DNA of 64,000 bases from Hoeflea_A sp965216535 (GCA_965216535.1 OZ244175.1:3844001-3908000), one strand, 5' to 3'. Counted from the first letter of the stretch, positions 25,337 to 34,685 are shown. A program made the numbers and translations. The notes: generated from the letters alone by a model not told the origin.

Positions 25337-26806
25337 CTACAGCGAGTTCAAGAAGACGATAAGCGCTTCACGATCGTTGGCGGACAAAGATGCAAACCGG
25401 TCTCGTGACTGCTCGGCCTCGCCACCGTGCCAAAGGATTGCCTCGGTGAGATTGCGGGCGCGACCATCGTGCAGGAAGAAGGTATGGCCGCTGACGGTCT
25501 TGGTAAGTCCGATACCCCAAAGCGGCGGTGTGCGCCATTCGCGGCCGTTTGCGCTTCCCTCCAATTGCCCGTCGGCGAGAGACGGACCCATGTCATGCAA
25601 GAGAAAATCGGAGTAGGGCCAGATCAACTGGAAAGCCTGGGATGCGTCGTTCGTGTCGCGACGCGTCACGAATTTCGGCCTGTGACAGTCGGTACAGCCG
25701 ATGTCGTAAAAAAGCGACTTGCCTAGCAATACTTCGCGGTTCTCGACGTTGCGACGCCGCGGGACGGCAAGATGTGCGGTGTAGAATGTCACCAGATCAA
25801 GAATCGGATCCGGTGCTTCCGTCTGGCCGAGATGGTCTTGAACCCCGTGAGGGCGGGTGAGGCATGACGGTTGGCGATCGGTGCAGTCGCCAGCGGGTGC
25901 CGGCCGCAACGGGGTCGAGATGCCGATGTCGGTGCTGAAGGCCGCAGCATTTTGTGTCTTGATTGAGGGTTGCGATGCTTTCCAACCAAATCGACCAAGG
26001 GTGACTTTTCCGGAGAGTGGGTCACGCACCATGGATATTCGCCCGGAGATTCCATCACCATCCCGGTCGTCTGGATCAGCATGGGCTGCAATGTCGGCTG
26101 GATGAATGGCTTCGATCAGGCCCAGACCGATCATCGGTGGTGCAACGCGTGGGGACAGGGTCGTATCCGCGTGAAGCGGACCGTACTGGAGGTCCTTCAA
26201 GTCGTACGAAGGGTGGCGCAGGCTGTGTATTGTACCGTCTGGGAGAACGAATGGCTGTTCGGAATAGTGAACGCCTATGGTCCCTTCAGCGGGCACTCCG
26301 GGAACGGATCGGTCCTGAATTTGACCGCCATAGACTGGATCCGGATACGCGGCGCTAGCCAGTCGAATGACAAAAGATGTGAAGTCGCCGTCACCCTCGG
26401 GTGGGTGACCGCGTCCGTCCCGCACATGACAGTTCTGGCAGGCGCGTGCATTGAACAACGGCCCAAGGCCGTCCGAGGCCAAGGTCGATGAAGGGGACGA
26501 AACCCAGAGTTTGCGGAACAGGGCATTACCGAGATTGAAACGTTCCCTCTCGTCAAATCCAAGAATTTCCGCCGGTTGTGAAAACGCGTTACGGTCTGGT
26601 GGCTTGCGGGACGTTCCGGCGCCGCCTTGGCTTGCCTCGAAGCTTTCCGGTTTTTCAAAATCAGTGGTTGACTTGGTGACTGCCTGGACGCGCTCCATGT
26701 CGTGAGCCGACAGGTCCAGGCGTTTGCTGTCTGTGATTGCGGGGCCTGCAATTGCAGTCGCCGCTCCTAAAAGACACGCTAATGCACCCGCAAGCGGCTG
26801 CTTCAT
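25337..26806 (-). CDS. exported di-haem c-type cytochrome oxidoreductase (DUF1111 family)
   Basis: 489-aa protein with a signal peptide (about 1-20, ending AIAG) and two haem c sites: ACQNCH (Cys123, Cys126) and GCTDCH (around residue 367). The family (often labelled thiol oxidoreductase or di-haem oxidoreductase) includes LFNARACQNCHVRDGRG, GRFGWKASQPS and the C-terminal FLHDGRARNLTEAILWHGGEAE, all seen here. It lies 59 bp downstream of the imelysin gene, a pairing recurrent in proteobacteria and linked to iron. The physiological electron partner is unknown. Confidence 0.9.
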   Translation of the reverse strand: MKQPLAGALACLLGAATAIAGPAITDSKRLDLSAHDMERVQAVTKSTTDFEKPESFEASQGGAGTSRKPPDRNAFSQPAEILGFDERERFNLGNALFRKLWVSSPSSTLASDGLGPLFNARACQNCHVRDGRGHPPEGDGDFTSFVIRLASAAYPDPVYGGQIQDRSVPGVPAEGTIGVHYSEQPFVLPDGTIHSLRHPSYDLKDLQYGPLHADTTLSPRVAPPMIGLGLIEAIHPADIAAHADPDDRDGDGISGRISMVRDPLSGKVTLGRFGWKASQPSIKTQNAAAFSTDIGISTPLRPAPAGDCTDRQPSCLTRPHGVQDHLGQTEAPDPILDLVTFYTAHLAVPRRRNVENREVLLGKSLFYDIGCTDCHRPKFVTRRDTNDASQAFQLIWPYSDFLLHDMGPSLADGQLEGSANGREWRTPPLWGIGLTKTVSGHTFFLHDGRARNLTEAILWHGGEAEQSRDRFASLSANDREALIVFLNSL

Positions 26807-26865
26807 AACCGTCGGCTCCGAATTCCGCCGGGTAAATCAACTGGCGGATTGGACGTTAGCACGGA

Positions 26866-28137
26866 CTATTCGAAAACGGCGTCCGGATTGTCCAGGCTGT
26901 CGGAACCTTCAAGGTCGACTTGGCCAAGATTGAGGGTGGCGATAGCGCGTTCGATGGACCGCGTTTGATCAACCAGCCCATCAATTGCTGCCTGTACAAC
27001 AGCTTCTCCCTCAGGATTATCGTCGCCGATCATCTGGTCGTAAGCCTCGACGGTTTCCGCGCGCTTGGCCATCACCTGCATCGCTTCGACGGTCACTGCC
27101 AGCTTGTCTTTGAGTTCTGCATCCAGCGCGGCATCGCTTGCTGCAATCAATTCGGAAACCGAAGGTCCGCTGACCACCGAACCATCGGTCCGGGTGTATG
27201 ATCCCAGATAGACGTTCTGAATGCCGATCGCATCGTACAGGTGCGAGTTGTGGGTGTTGTCTGAAAAGCAGTCGTGTTCCTCTTCCGGGTCGTTAAGGAG
27301 CAGCCCGAGCTTCATGCGCTCGCCGGCCAGTTCGCCATAGGACAGAGAGCCCATTCCCGTGAGGATTGCGGTGATTCCGGCTTGCGGATTGCCGGTCAAA
27401 TTGGCGCGGGCTGCGCCGCTGTCGGTCCAGTTGCCGACCATCTCTTCAAGATCGGTCACAAGCAGGCGCGCTGCTGCCTTAAGGTAGTCGCGGCGGCGTT
27501 CGCAATTCCCGTTCGTGCAGTTGTCGAGAGAGAAATCAGTGTAGGGACGATCTCCGGCACCGGGACCGGTATGGTTCAGGTCCTGGCCCCAGAGGAGGAA
27601 CTCGATGGCGTGGTAGCCCGTCGCAACATTGGCCTCGACCTCGCCGGCCTCGTGCAGCGCTTCCGAGAGCAATTGCGGAGTGATTACACTCGCGTCGACC
27701 TCCGTGCCGCCAAACTTGAGCTTCGGGTTGGCTACGACGTTGGCGACGTAGAGCTCGTTTTCGTCGCTTTCGGTGCCGTAGGAGGCAGCGACATAGTCAA
27801 TCAGGCCCTCATCAAGCGGCCAGGCATTCACGCGACCTTCCCAGTCGTCAACGATCGGGTTGCCGAAACGGTAGACCTCGGTCTGCTGGTAGGGAACACG
27901 GGAGGCAATCCACGCATCCCTGGCGGCTTGCAGGGAGGTGTCTGACGGATTTGCAAGCAATGCGTCAACGGCTGCATCCAGAGCTTGGGCGCTCGAGAGA
28001 GAGTCCTGATATTTTGCCAGGGCAATGTCGGAATAGGTCTGTACAACAGCGCTCGCGCCGGTTGCAGCCTGCGCCGTGGCAATGACGGAAACAGACAGCG
28101 CCAACGCCGCCGCCAACGTCCTCATGGTAGTTCTCAT
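26866..28137 (-). CDS. imelysin-family (peptidase M75-like) exported protein
   Basis: 423-aa protein with a signal peptide (cut near AQA-A) and the imelysin motif G-x-H-x-x-E as GYHAIE (Gly174, His176, Glu179). The motif R-x-x-Y-x-x-x-E appears as RVPYQQTEVYRFG. Family members (IrpA, EfeO-type) are periplasmic or outer-surface proteins linked to iron uptake; the proposed peptidase activity is doubtful. The first ATG at 28137 is used, preceded by AAGGGAA; ATG at 28125 is possible. It is the first gene of a unit with the di-haem cytochrome and divergent from the amidohydrolase. Confidence 0.9.
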   Translation of the reverse strand: MRTTMRTLAAALALSVSVIATAQAATGASAVVQTYSDIALAKYQDSLSSAQALDAAVDALLANPSDTSLQAARDAWIASRVPYQQTEVYRFGNPIVDDWEGRVNAWPLDEGLIDYVAASYGTESDENELYVANVVANPKLKFGGTEVDASVITPQLLSEALHEAGEVEANVATGYHAIEFLLWGQDLNHTGPGAGDRPYTDFSLDNCTNGNCERRRDYLKAAARLLVTDLEEMVGNWTDSGAARANLTGNPQAGITAILTGMGSLSYGELAGERMKLGLLLNDPEEEHDCFSDNTHNSHLYDAIGIQNVYLGSYTRTDGSVVSGPSVSELIAASDAALDAELKDKLAVTVEAMQVMAKRAETVEAYDQMIGDDNPEGEAVVQAAIDGLVDQTRSIERAIATLNLGQVDLEGSDSLDNPDAVFE

Positions 28138-28211
28138 GTCACGAATTTCCCTTGCGTTTTGGGTCCGAAAGAGGCCATTGAGGCGGTGTTAATTCAAGGG
28201 ATAAGTGGAGT

Positions 28212-28243
28212 CAAATTGTATAGTTTTTAACTATTCTAATTTG
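28212..28243. promoter_or_regulatory. AT-rich dyad in the imelysin/amidohydrolase divergent promoter
   Basis: CAAATT-GT-ATAGTT (28212-28225) faces AACTAT-TCT-AATTTG (28229-28243): two 6-bp paired blocks interrupted by a small internal mismatch. It is the most AT-rich patch in the area, between two divergent starts. It may be an iron-responsive operator given the imelysin gene, but it is not a clean Irr (ICE) or RirA box. Confidence 0.4.
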
Positions 28244-28260
28244 AGGGGGAAATTTTTTTG

Positions 28261-29499
28261 ATGATGGGGGAATTGCGTGTCGACGGCGGGCGACTTTGGC
28301 GGCGGCATATGGAAATGGCCAAGCTGGGCGCCATCGAGGGTGGAGGATGCTGCCGTCTTGCAATGACCGCAGATGATCGGGCGGCGAGGGACCTCCTGCA
28401 AACGTGGTGCGCCAACGCCGGCCTCAACATGCGAATTGACCTTGCCGGAAACATGTTCGGGCTGCCCGAAGGCGCTTTGGCTAATGCGCCGGTGGTGCTG
28501 TCCGGGAGCCATCTCGATACACAGCCGCATGGTGGCCGATTTGATGGCGTTTCCGGCGTTCTTTGCGCGCTAGAGGTGATTGAAACACTCAACGACGCGG
28601 GAGTAACCACCGATCTTCCCGTCGGGTTGGTCAACTGGACCAACGAAGAAGGGGTGCACTTTCATCCCGGACTGATGGGGTCATCCTGGTTTGTCGGAGA
28701 TCTCACCGACAAGGACCTTCTTGACGCGGTCTCGACGACCGGGGATCGATTTGAGGATGCGGCGAGGGTGATGGGATATCTTGGCACTCCCGGATCCACA
28801 CACTTGAACATTGCGGCATTTTACGAACTGCACATTGAACAGGGGCCGCTGCTGGAACAGGAAGGGCGGCAGATCGGAGTCGTTGAGAGTGTTCAGGGAC
28901 TGCGCTGGCTCGACGTGACCGTGCTTGGCAGGGATGCTCACGCTGGAACGACACCGATGGATCAGCGAAGCGATACGCTGCAGGCAAGTGCACGAATTCT
29001 GGTAGCGCTGAACGAGCTTGGACTGGAACACCGGCCTCATGCGCGTGTTTCGGTTGGCTACCTGAAACCGGCGACGGATGGGGCGAGCACAATTGCGGGT
29101 CGCACGGACTTCGTTGTCGACATCCGTCATCCCGATACTGCGGTGTTGAATCAATTGGCCGATAAGGCTCAAGCGATTTGCCGTTCCGTCGCGGACAACC
29201 AGGATTGTCAGGTGCAGGTCACCCGTCGGGCGTCCATCGAGCCCGTCGCCTTCGATCCAGGCAGCGTCGATCATGTCGCGAGTGCCGCCGAAGCGCTTGG
29301 ATATCGCGCCCGGCGAATGGCGAGTGGTGCATTGCACGACGCGAGCAACATGGCCAAAATTGCTCCATCGGCCATGATCTTTGTGCCATGCAAGGATGGC
29401 GTCAGCCACAACGTGGCCGAGAGTGCGACCCAGGAAGACCTTGAGGCCGGCTGCAACGTGCTCATGCACGCGATGTTGTCTTCGGCCGGAGTGCGGTAG
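28261..29499 (+). CDS. Zn-dependent amidase/carbamoylase (allantoate amidohydrolase family, M20)
   Basis: 412-aa enzyme of the family containing N-carbamoyl-L-amino-acid hydrolase, allantoate amidohydrolase and beta-ureidopropionase. Motifs: SGSHLDTQPHGGRFDGVSGV (His and Asp metal ligands), NWTNEEGVHFHPGLMGS (Glu-Glu pair), ELHIEQGPLLE (His ligand), GRDAHAGTTPM and the C-terminal GALHDASNMA / DGVSHNVAE. Substrate specificity cannot be read. The start at 28261 follows GAGGGGG; a TTG at 28258 and ATG at 28264 are alternatives. It could cooperate with the hydantoinase at 1952-5548 (hydantoin to N-carbamoyl amino acid to amino acid), but they are 23 kb apart. Confidence 0.9.
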   Translation: MMGELRVDGGRLWRRHMEMAKLGAIEGGGCCRLAMTADDRAARDLLQTWCANAGLNMRIDLAGNMFGLPEGALANAPVVLSGSHLDTQPHGGRFDGVSGVLCALEVIETLNDAGVTTDLPVGLVNWTNEEGVHFHPGLMGSSWFVGDLTDKDLLDAVSTTGDRFEDAARVMGYLGTPGSTHLNIAAFYELHIEQGPLLEQEGRQIGVVESVQGLRWLDVTVLGRDAHAGTTPMDQRSDTLQASARILVALNELGLEHRPHARVSVGYLKPATDGASTIAGRTDFVVDIRHPDTAVLNQLADKAQAICRSVADNQDCQVQVTRRASIEPVAFDPGSVDHVASAAEALGYRARRMASGALHDASNMAKIAPSAMIFVPCKDGVSHNVAESATQEDLEAGCNVLMHAMLSSAGVR

Positions 29500-29517
29500 G
29501 TCAGTGGATGGTTGCGG

Positions 29518-30867
29518 TCAATTGATGCCCAGTCGGGTGAGGCCTCCATTGGTTGCGCTGTTGCCGTTGCCCCAGGAACCCGCGTACCCACCGGCTTGAC
29601 GCTTCAGTATTCCGCGACCGACGACATTGCCCAATTGCCAGTCATAGTGAAGCGTATCGCCTTCGATGACCCCCTCAAAATCAGAAACCCCGAGGCCGTA
29701 GCTTGAACGGCCGCGAACGGTATTACCTGACCGTGCCATCTCGACTTCAAGATCGAATTCCACCCCGTTGACAGTGACTGTACCGCTAAAGAGCCCGGAA
29801 AACGTGCCGGTGGTCGGTTCAGCGTCGCGGCAGTTGCGACCAAGCTTTCCTCCATGGCGGACGGGTCCGAGATCCTGGGGGCGTATCGTCTGCCCGATCA
29901 GGGCTGTCAGTCTTTGAATGTCGAGGAAGTTGCGGGCGATCATCCGGATTTGAGCGGTGGTTGTGATGATCTCGAGGCGCGTGAGTCCGCTGCCCGAGTA
30001 GCCTCCGGCACTGGCTTCCAAAGCATCAGCAAACGCGTTGAGGCGCTGGGAAGACAGCGGGTGTGTTCGTGCCGCGAGTTGCAGCGCATGATTGGAATCG
30101 GAGGAAAAATCCGTTCGACTTTCATGCAGGTACGCCATCGTCAGGAACAGGTTGACGACGCCCAACGGCACGTCGCCGATGCGCGCCAGTGCCTTGAGGG
30201 CGAAGGCATCGGCGGCGCTTTCATTGGCACGCGCGGTCGAAGGTTGGACACCTTCATACCCACTGTGGTTCAGGTAGATGTGTCCCAGCTCGTGCAACAG
30301 GATGAACACGATTGCGGTGCTGAAACTCTTCTGGGCAAGTGAGTCGACGTCTGGGTCCTGAAGCGCATCGGCAGGGATGCACAGCGTCGTGAGCAGAGGT
30401 GGCGGCGGCTCTGCCGCCTGCCAGTTTCTCAACATGGTCAGATAATTGTAGACGCTCTCGCTGGAGTAGCCGTTACGCTCGAGCCAGGCGATCGCGATGT
30501 TGGCGTCGTCCAGGAACTTGAGCGACTGGATTGACATGAACAGGGTCTGGTTGCGCGTGTCGGCGGCGAAGGCAAACGGTTCGCGGCCCGGAATGCGCAA
30601 GGGAAACCGAATTCTGACATTTTCAAGGGCGCGTCGTTCCGCCGGCTCCAGCCTTGGCAGTATCACCTCGCGGAAGTTTGAGATAATACCCCGGGGATAA
30701 CGCTGCTGCAATTCGGCTAGCACTGCATCATCGTATGGAGGCGGTTCTGCCGCTTGGGCGGACGACCACGACGTGGCCATGATCGCGCCGAGCAGCAAAA
30801 CCCCGGCAATCAGTCGCTTGGTGGTGGCGGTGCGATCAGCCGCCCTGACGGTAGAACGCGGCGACAT
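29518..30867 (-). CDS. exported M48-type zinc metalloprotease
   Basis: 449-aa protein with an N-terminal signal or anchor (KRLIAGVLLLGAIMATSWSSAQA) and a gluzincin site FILLHELGHIYLNH (HELGH at 192-196), with the downstream Glu in NESAADAFA as third ligand. That is the M48 arrangement. The last hundred residues form a beta-rich domain (FSGLFSGTVTVNGVEFDLEVEM...), perhaps binding. The start at 30867 (AGGG 8 nt upstream) lies inside the 3' end of the upstream membrane-protein gene, overlapping it by about 32 bp, so the two are coupled. Substrate unknown. Confidence 0.78.
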   Translation of the reverse strand: MSPRSTVRAADRTATTKRLIAGVLLLGAIMATSWSSAQAAEPPPYDDAVLAELQQRYPRGIISNFREVILPRLEPAERRALENVRIRFPLRIPGREPFAFAADTRNQTLFMSIQSLKFLDDANIAIAWLERNGYSSESVYNYLTMLRNWQAAEPPPPLLTTLCIPADALQDPDVDSLAQKSFSTAIVFILLHELGHIYLNHSGYEGVQPSTARANESAADAFALKALARIGDVPLGVVNLFLTMAYLHESRTDFSSDSNHALQLAARTHPLSSQRLNAFADALEASAGGYSGSGLTRLEIITTTAQIRMIARNFLDIQRLTALIGQTIRPQDLGPVRHGGKLGRNCRDAEPTTGTFSGLFSGTVTVNGVEFDLEVEMARSGNTVRGRSSYGLGVSDFEGVIEGDTLHYDWQLGNVVGRGILKRQAGGYAGSWGNGNSATNGGLTRLGIN

Positions 30868-31456
30868 CCTCATATCCCTGTGGCGGCGGGTCCTGTTCGA
30901 ACTGTTCGGTGACCCAGAGGTGAAAAACCGTGTAGTCCCCCCATTCCGGGCTCCAGACTTCACGCATGAGCGCCAGCTTCGCTTCTCGCACCGCAATCGT
31001 GGTGTCGAGCAGTTCGGGGCCATGCTGAACTTCGGCGGCGTTCTGCGAAATTCTGTTAAGCCGGCTGATCACCGTTGCGCGCTCCACTGCAGCGAAAGCC
31101 TGGATCTGAGCACCTGATCCATTTTGCTGACCAAGTCCGGACAGTGAGCGGCTTCGCTTGATCGTGGTGACGCCTTCGGCGCTGGCCACCTGTTCCGCAA
31201 TGTCCTTGATTTCGATCGGTTTCATGATCGAGTAGATGATCATGCCAACGCCGAACAGGGCAAAGAAAACACCCGGGCCGATGCGTGACAACAGGATTGA
31301 CACACCGCCCGGAAGGTCCAGCTTTGCCTCACCTTCGCGGCGGCGCGGCATTTCCAGGAACAGACGATATCCCAGATAGACGGATGTCAGCCCGACCAGA
31401 ATGGCAATGATGTGCTGAATACCGTTCAGTAGGATTCCGACTAGAACTTCAGACAT
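30836..31456 (-). CDS. membrane protein of unknown function, coupled to the M48 protease
   Basis: 206-aa protein with two membrane helices (about residues 5-35 and 57-78) joined by a short charged loop, and a C-terminal region of about 125 residues that is mostly helical with acidic and Gln-rich patches, ending EDVAAFYRQGG. I do not recognise a family. The start at 31456 is favoured; the frame opens further upstream to 31540 without sense. The 3' end overlaps the M48 gene start, so the protein is probably its membrane partner or substrate-presenting factor (inference). Confidence 0.6.
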   Translation of the reverse strand: MSEVLVGILLNGIQHIIAILVGLTSVYLGYRLFLEMPRRREGEAKLDLPGGVSILLSRIGPGVFFALFGVGMIIYSIMKPIEIKDIAEQVASAEGVTTIKRSRSLSGLGQQNGSGAQIQAFAAVERATVISRLNRISQNAAEVQHGPELLDTTIAVREAKLALMREVWSPEWGDYTVFHLWVTEQFEQDPPPQGYEDVAAFYRQGG

Positions 31457-31708
31457 GCTTGTTTCCGCGTCCTGCGACCTTCGGGTCAGTTGGCGGAGTT
31501 TACACCGATTGTCCCTTGCCCGCGACGCAAGTGGCTTCACGGTTGTGTTTCAGGCTGAATACTTCCTTTACCTGGCGGTCAGCGTTGAGCTGATCTCGGC
31601 AGGTGCTCGCAGCCGAACGACAATGGAGACGAACGACCTATCGTTGGGTGCTGGCCACAGAAGTGGCTGGTTTGTTTATAAATATCAAAGGTTTAAAAGG
31701 AAGAAAGG

Positions 31709-31783
31709 TGGCTCCCCGGGCCGGATTCGAACCAGCGACCAATTGATTAACAGTCAACTGCTCTACCACTGAGCTACCGGGGA
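31709..31783 (-). tRNA. tRNA-Asn (anticodon GTT)
   Basis: 75 nt on the minus strand. Acceptor TCCCCGG pairs with CCGGGGA, discriminator G, encoded CCA. The D-arm is GCTCAGTGGTAGAGC, the anticodon loop CTGTTAA gives GTT, and the T-arm is GCTGGTTCGAATCCGGC. A T-rich tract follows the 3' end on the transcribed strand and may end transcription. Confidence 0.97.
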
Positions 31784-31950
31784 ACAACGCGCTTGGTGTG
31801 GCGTGGATGGGCGTATAACAAAAGAAATTCCCAATTGCCAAGCGATTTCTTGAAAAATGTAGGGTGCCTTGAACAATGGGCCGGAAAACCCGAAATCAAG
31901 GCCAGCCGGATCGGCGAGCCCTTGAGGAGAAGACGGCGACGAAGAACCAC

Positions 31951-32253
31951 ATGACGGTCGATTCAGAAACAGACGGTGAAGCCGAACTCGCCAAGCCGGG
32001 GCGGTTGATTCATATTGGGAAATGGCGGTTTCGATTGCCTCAAAGTCGCTTTCTGAGGCTCTTGATCGGTATCGGCTTCATCGTCGGCGGCATTTTGGGC
32101 TTCCTGCCGATCCTGGGATTCTGGATGATCCCGCTTGGGTTGCTGATTCTCTCCAACGACGTTCCATTGATCCGACGCTGGCGTCGGCGGCTTGTCGTTT
32201 GGTTCGTCAAAAGCCGACGGAACAAAAACCCCCAAGGGAATGGAGTGGATTAA
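31951..32253 (+). CDS. small membrane protein, PGPGW-like
   Basis: 100-aa protein with a long hydrophobic hairpin (LRLLIGIGFIVGGILGFLPILGFWMIPLGLLILSNDVP) and a very basic C-terminus (RRWRRRLVVWFVKSRRNKN). The pattern L-P-x-x-G-F-W-x-x-P-L-G-L-x-x-L-S-x-D-x-P resembles the putative transmembrane PGPGW family. The start is uncertain: ATG 31951 is used here and ATG 31876 would add 25 polar residues. The TAA stop overlaps the convergent stop of the TPR/OGT gene. Function unknown. Confidence 0.65.
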   Translation: MTVDSETDGEAELAKPGRLIHIGKWRFRLPQSRFLRLLIGIGFIVGGILGFLPILGFWMIPLGLLILSNDVPLIRRWRRRLVVWFVKSRRNKNPQGNGVD

Positions 32254-34268
32254 TCCGATTTGGGGACTGTGATCGTTTCCGGCGGTTCGCCGGCGAGGTA
32301 ACGGTCAAACGCCATTTGATAGGCGGTCTCGAGATGGCGGGTGAACTTTTCAGACGCAAACAGTGGCGTCGTCAGCCTGTTGATTTCCAACTGCCGCGTT
32401 ATCGATTTGAGTTTTGCGGGGTGTGTTGCCAATTGCAGCGCAAGCGCTTCGTAGTCCTCCTCAGAGACGGTCGCCAGTTCCTCCAGACCGACAGCGTTGA
32501 GAAGACTTCCGGCGACCCGGGCGGCAAATCCGGACCCCAGTTTCGTTAACACCGGCAATCCCGCCCACAACGCATCGCTCGCCGTTGTGTGCGCGTTGAC
32601 GTTGAAAGTATCAAGAAAAAGGTCGGCACAGCGATGTCGTGCCAAATGCTCATGGGGCGGCATGAGTTCTGCAAACACCAGCCGGTCCGCGTCGATACCA
32701 CGCGCAATGGCTTCGTTGCGCAAATTGGTTTCTGCCCATTGATTGGTTTCAAGCAACCATAGAACACTGCCTTGCACGCTGCCCAGCAATCGCATCCAGA
32801 TATCGAACTCACGAGACGTGATTTTGTAGCTGTTGTTGAAGCAGCAGAAGACGAAGCCCGACTCGGGCAAGCCAAGCTCGGTTCGCGCAAACTGACGGTC
32901 GGCAATCTCTCGCCGGTGATCATTTGGCTGATATGTCTCGGGCAGATACAGAACCTTCTCGGAATAATATGACTGTGCGACGTCAGGAATGACGACGGGG
33001 TCAGCGATAATGTAGTCCATGAAATCGCAACCAGACGTGCCAGGATAGCCAAGCCAGGACATTTGCAGGGGAGCGGCTCGATGGGCGAAAATTCCCGGGC
33101 GGCCCTGATGGGTATATCCCTTCAAATCGATCGCAATGTGTAGTTCATCCTGCCGCCCCCGGTTAGCGATATCGCGATCGATTCGGTTGTGCACGGCGCG
33201 GAAAGTCGTCCTGCTGGCTTCCAGGCGCGCCCGCATGCCGTCCCTTTGGTCGTCACCGTAGGAGTAGAGGAAAACATCGAAACGATCGGGATCATGCAAC
33301 TCGAGCAGTCCGGCCATGAGATGCATTGTTGCGTGATTGTGAAAGTCGGCCGAGAAATATCCGAGACGCAGTTTGGACGGTATTTCCACCTGGCGCTCGA
33401 GGGGTTGAGCGGCAATACGCCCCCATTGCCTCTTGGCATAGTGGAGCGACCGAAGAAGGTGGCGTTCCGGCGCGTCTTCGGTGGAAAGCAGGCGCCAGGG
33501 GCGAACCGGAGCTGTTGAAATACCAAGTTGCGTGAGATTTGGAGACGGTCCCTCCGACCAATCGCACATCGTTGCCTGCTGGAAGATCAAATAGGATTCT
33601 GCTTCCGCGTTTTTTGGGTCGACCCGCAACGCGTTTCGAAATACCTCGGCCGCGTCGTCCAGGCGTCCGAGTTCCCGCAAGATTGTGCCAAGATTGATGT
33701 GCGCGTCCGCCCGGTTCGGATCGATCGTGATCGCCTGGCGATAGCGGGCGATGGCTTCGTCCGTTTTCCCTACGGTCCTGAGCGCATTGCCGAGATTTAG
33801 GTGTCCTGCTGCGTGATCAGGCTTAAGCGCAATTGCCTGGCGGTGACTTGCGATGGCAGCATCCAGATCTCCCACCTCCTGGAGGGCGACACCCAGATTG
33901 TCGTGGGCACCAAAGAAAGCACTGTTGATTCGGATGGCTTTGCGGTGACTGGCGATTGCGGCTTCGAGATCGCCCTGTGCCCGTAGCAAGTTCCCAAGGT
34001 TGGTGAGTGCTCCGACGTCATTGGGGTGGTAGGAGAGTGCCTGTCGGTAACTGGCGACGGCGTCGGCCATTTGACCGTGTTGAGCCATGACGTGACCAAG
34101 CCCGGCATGGGCAGCGCCAAGCGTCCTGAGCAATGAGGCATCGTGCGGGAAGCGCTTTGCCAGCGATCCCGCTTGCCGGGTGAAGGCCGGCAGATTTCGC
34201 TGCTTGTAAAACCTTGTCAGTGCCTCCAGGTCGGACTTCGCGGGTTTTTCCTGTTCGGGGCGCTCCAT
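32250..34268 (-). CDS. TPR protein with O-GlcNAc-transferase-like (GT41) domain
   Basis: 672-aa protein. The N-terminal ~270 residues are tandem TPRs (for example DLEAAIASHRKAIRINSAFFGAHDNLGVALQEVGDLDAAIASHRQAIALKPDHAAGHLNLG, seen as successive 34-residue units). The C-terminal part is a GT41/SPINDLY-type domain: FSADFHNHATMHLM (the catalytic-region His), LGYPGTSGCDFMDYIIAD, FNNSYKITSREFDIW and DTFNVNAHTTASDALWAGLPVLT. Such bacterial proteins glycosylate proteins or glycans with UDP-sugars; targets are unknown. The start at 34268 follows GGGAGA. It is monocistronic. Confidence 0.9.
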   Translation of the reverse strand: MERPEQEKPAKSDLEALTRFYKQRNLPAFTRQAGSLAKRFPHDASLLRTLGAAHAGLGHVMAQHGQMADAVASYRQALSYHPNDVGALTNLGNLLRAQGDLEAAIASHRKAIRINSAFFGAHDNLGVALQEVGDLDAAIASHRQAIALKPDHAAGHLNLGNALRTVGKTDEAIARYRQAITIDPNRADAHINLGTILRELGRLDDAAEVFRNALRVDPKNAEAESYLIFQQATMCDWSEGPSPNLTQLGISTAPVRPWRLLSTEDAPERHLLRSLHYAKRQWGRIAAQPLERQVEIPSKLRLGYFSADFHNHATMHLMAGLLELHDPDRFDVFLYSYGDDQRDGMRARLEASRTTFRAVHNRIDRDIANRGRQDELHIAIDLKGYTHQGRPGIFAHRAAPLQMSWLGYPGTSGCDFMDYIIADPVVIPDVAQSYYSEKVLYLPETYQPNDHRREIADRQFARTELGLPESGFVFCCFNNSYKITSREFDIWMRLLGSVQGSVLWLLETNQWAETNLRNEAIARGIDADRLVFAELMPPHEHLARHRCADLFLDTFNVNAHTTASDALWAGLPVLTKLGSGFAARVAGSLLNAVGLEELATVSEEDYEALALQLATHPAKLKSITRQLEINRLTTPLFASEKFTRHLETAYQMAFDRYLAGEPPETITVPKSD

Positions 34269-34462
34269 CTCGTCTCTCCCGTGGATGCACGTGGAATGGC
34301 TACCGAATTTGCAGCCGGCAGGAAAGGCCGAAGGCGGTTTGCGCCAGACACAGCTCATCCATGACTCAGGAAGCTGGCTTTGGATTTTTTCCAAACGAGC
34401 CCCTTGCGAACGCCGGATAACCGGTCTAAGTGACCTCGGCTGTTCGGCAAATGCCGACACGG

Positions 34463-34536
34463 GGCCTCGTGGCGGAATGGTTACGCAGAGGACTGCAAAT
34501 CCTTCTATCCCGGTTCGATTCCGGGCGAGGCCTCCA
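34463..34536 (+). tRNA. tRNA-Cys (anticodon GCA)
   Basis: 74 nt. Acceptor GGCCTCG (34463-34469) pairs with CGAGGCC (34526-34532), discriminator T, encoded CCA (34534-34536). The anticodon loop CTGCAAA gives GCA. The T-arm is CCCGGTTCGATTCCGGG. Confidence 0.97.
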
Positions 34537-34685
34537 TCTCAGCCGTCGCAGTCATTTCACCGCAGCTGTATCGACCTGTTTTGCAACTTCCCCAAATTGT
34601 GTTCATCGTTCGCTTGAACATAACCAGCGCCGGCTTTAAAGACCTAGCCTGATAACTGATCCCGTCCAGATCACCGGAGAGGCTG

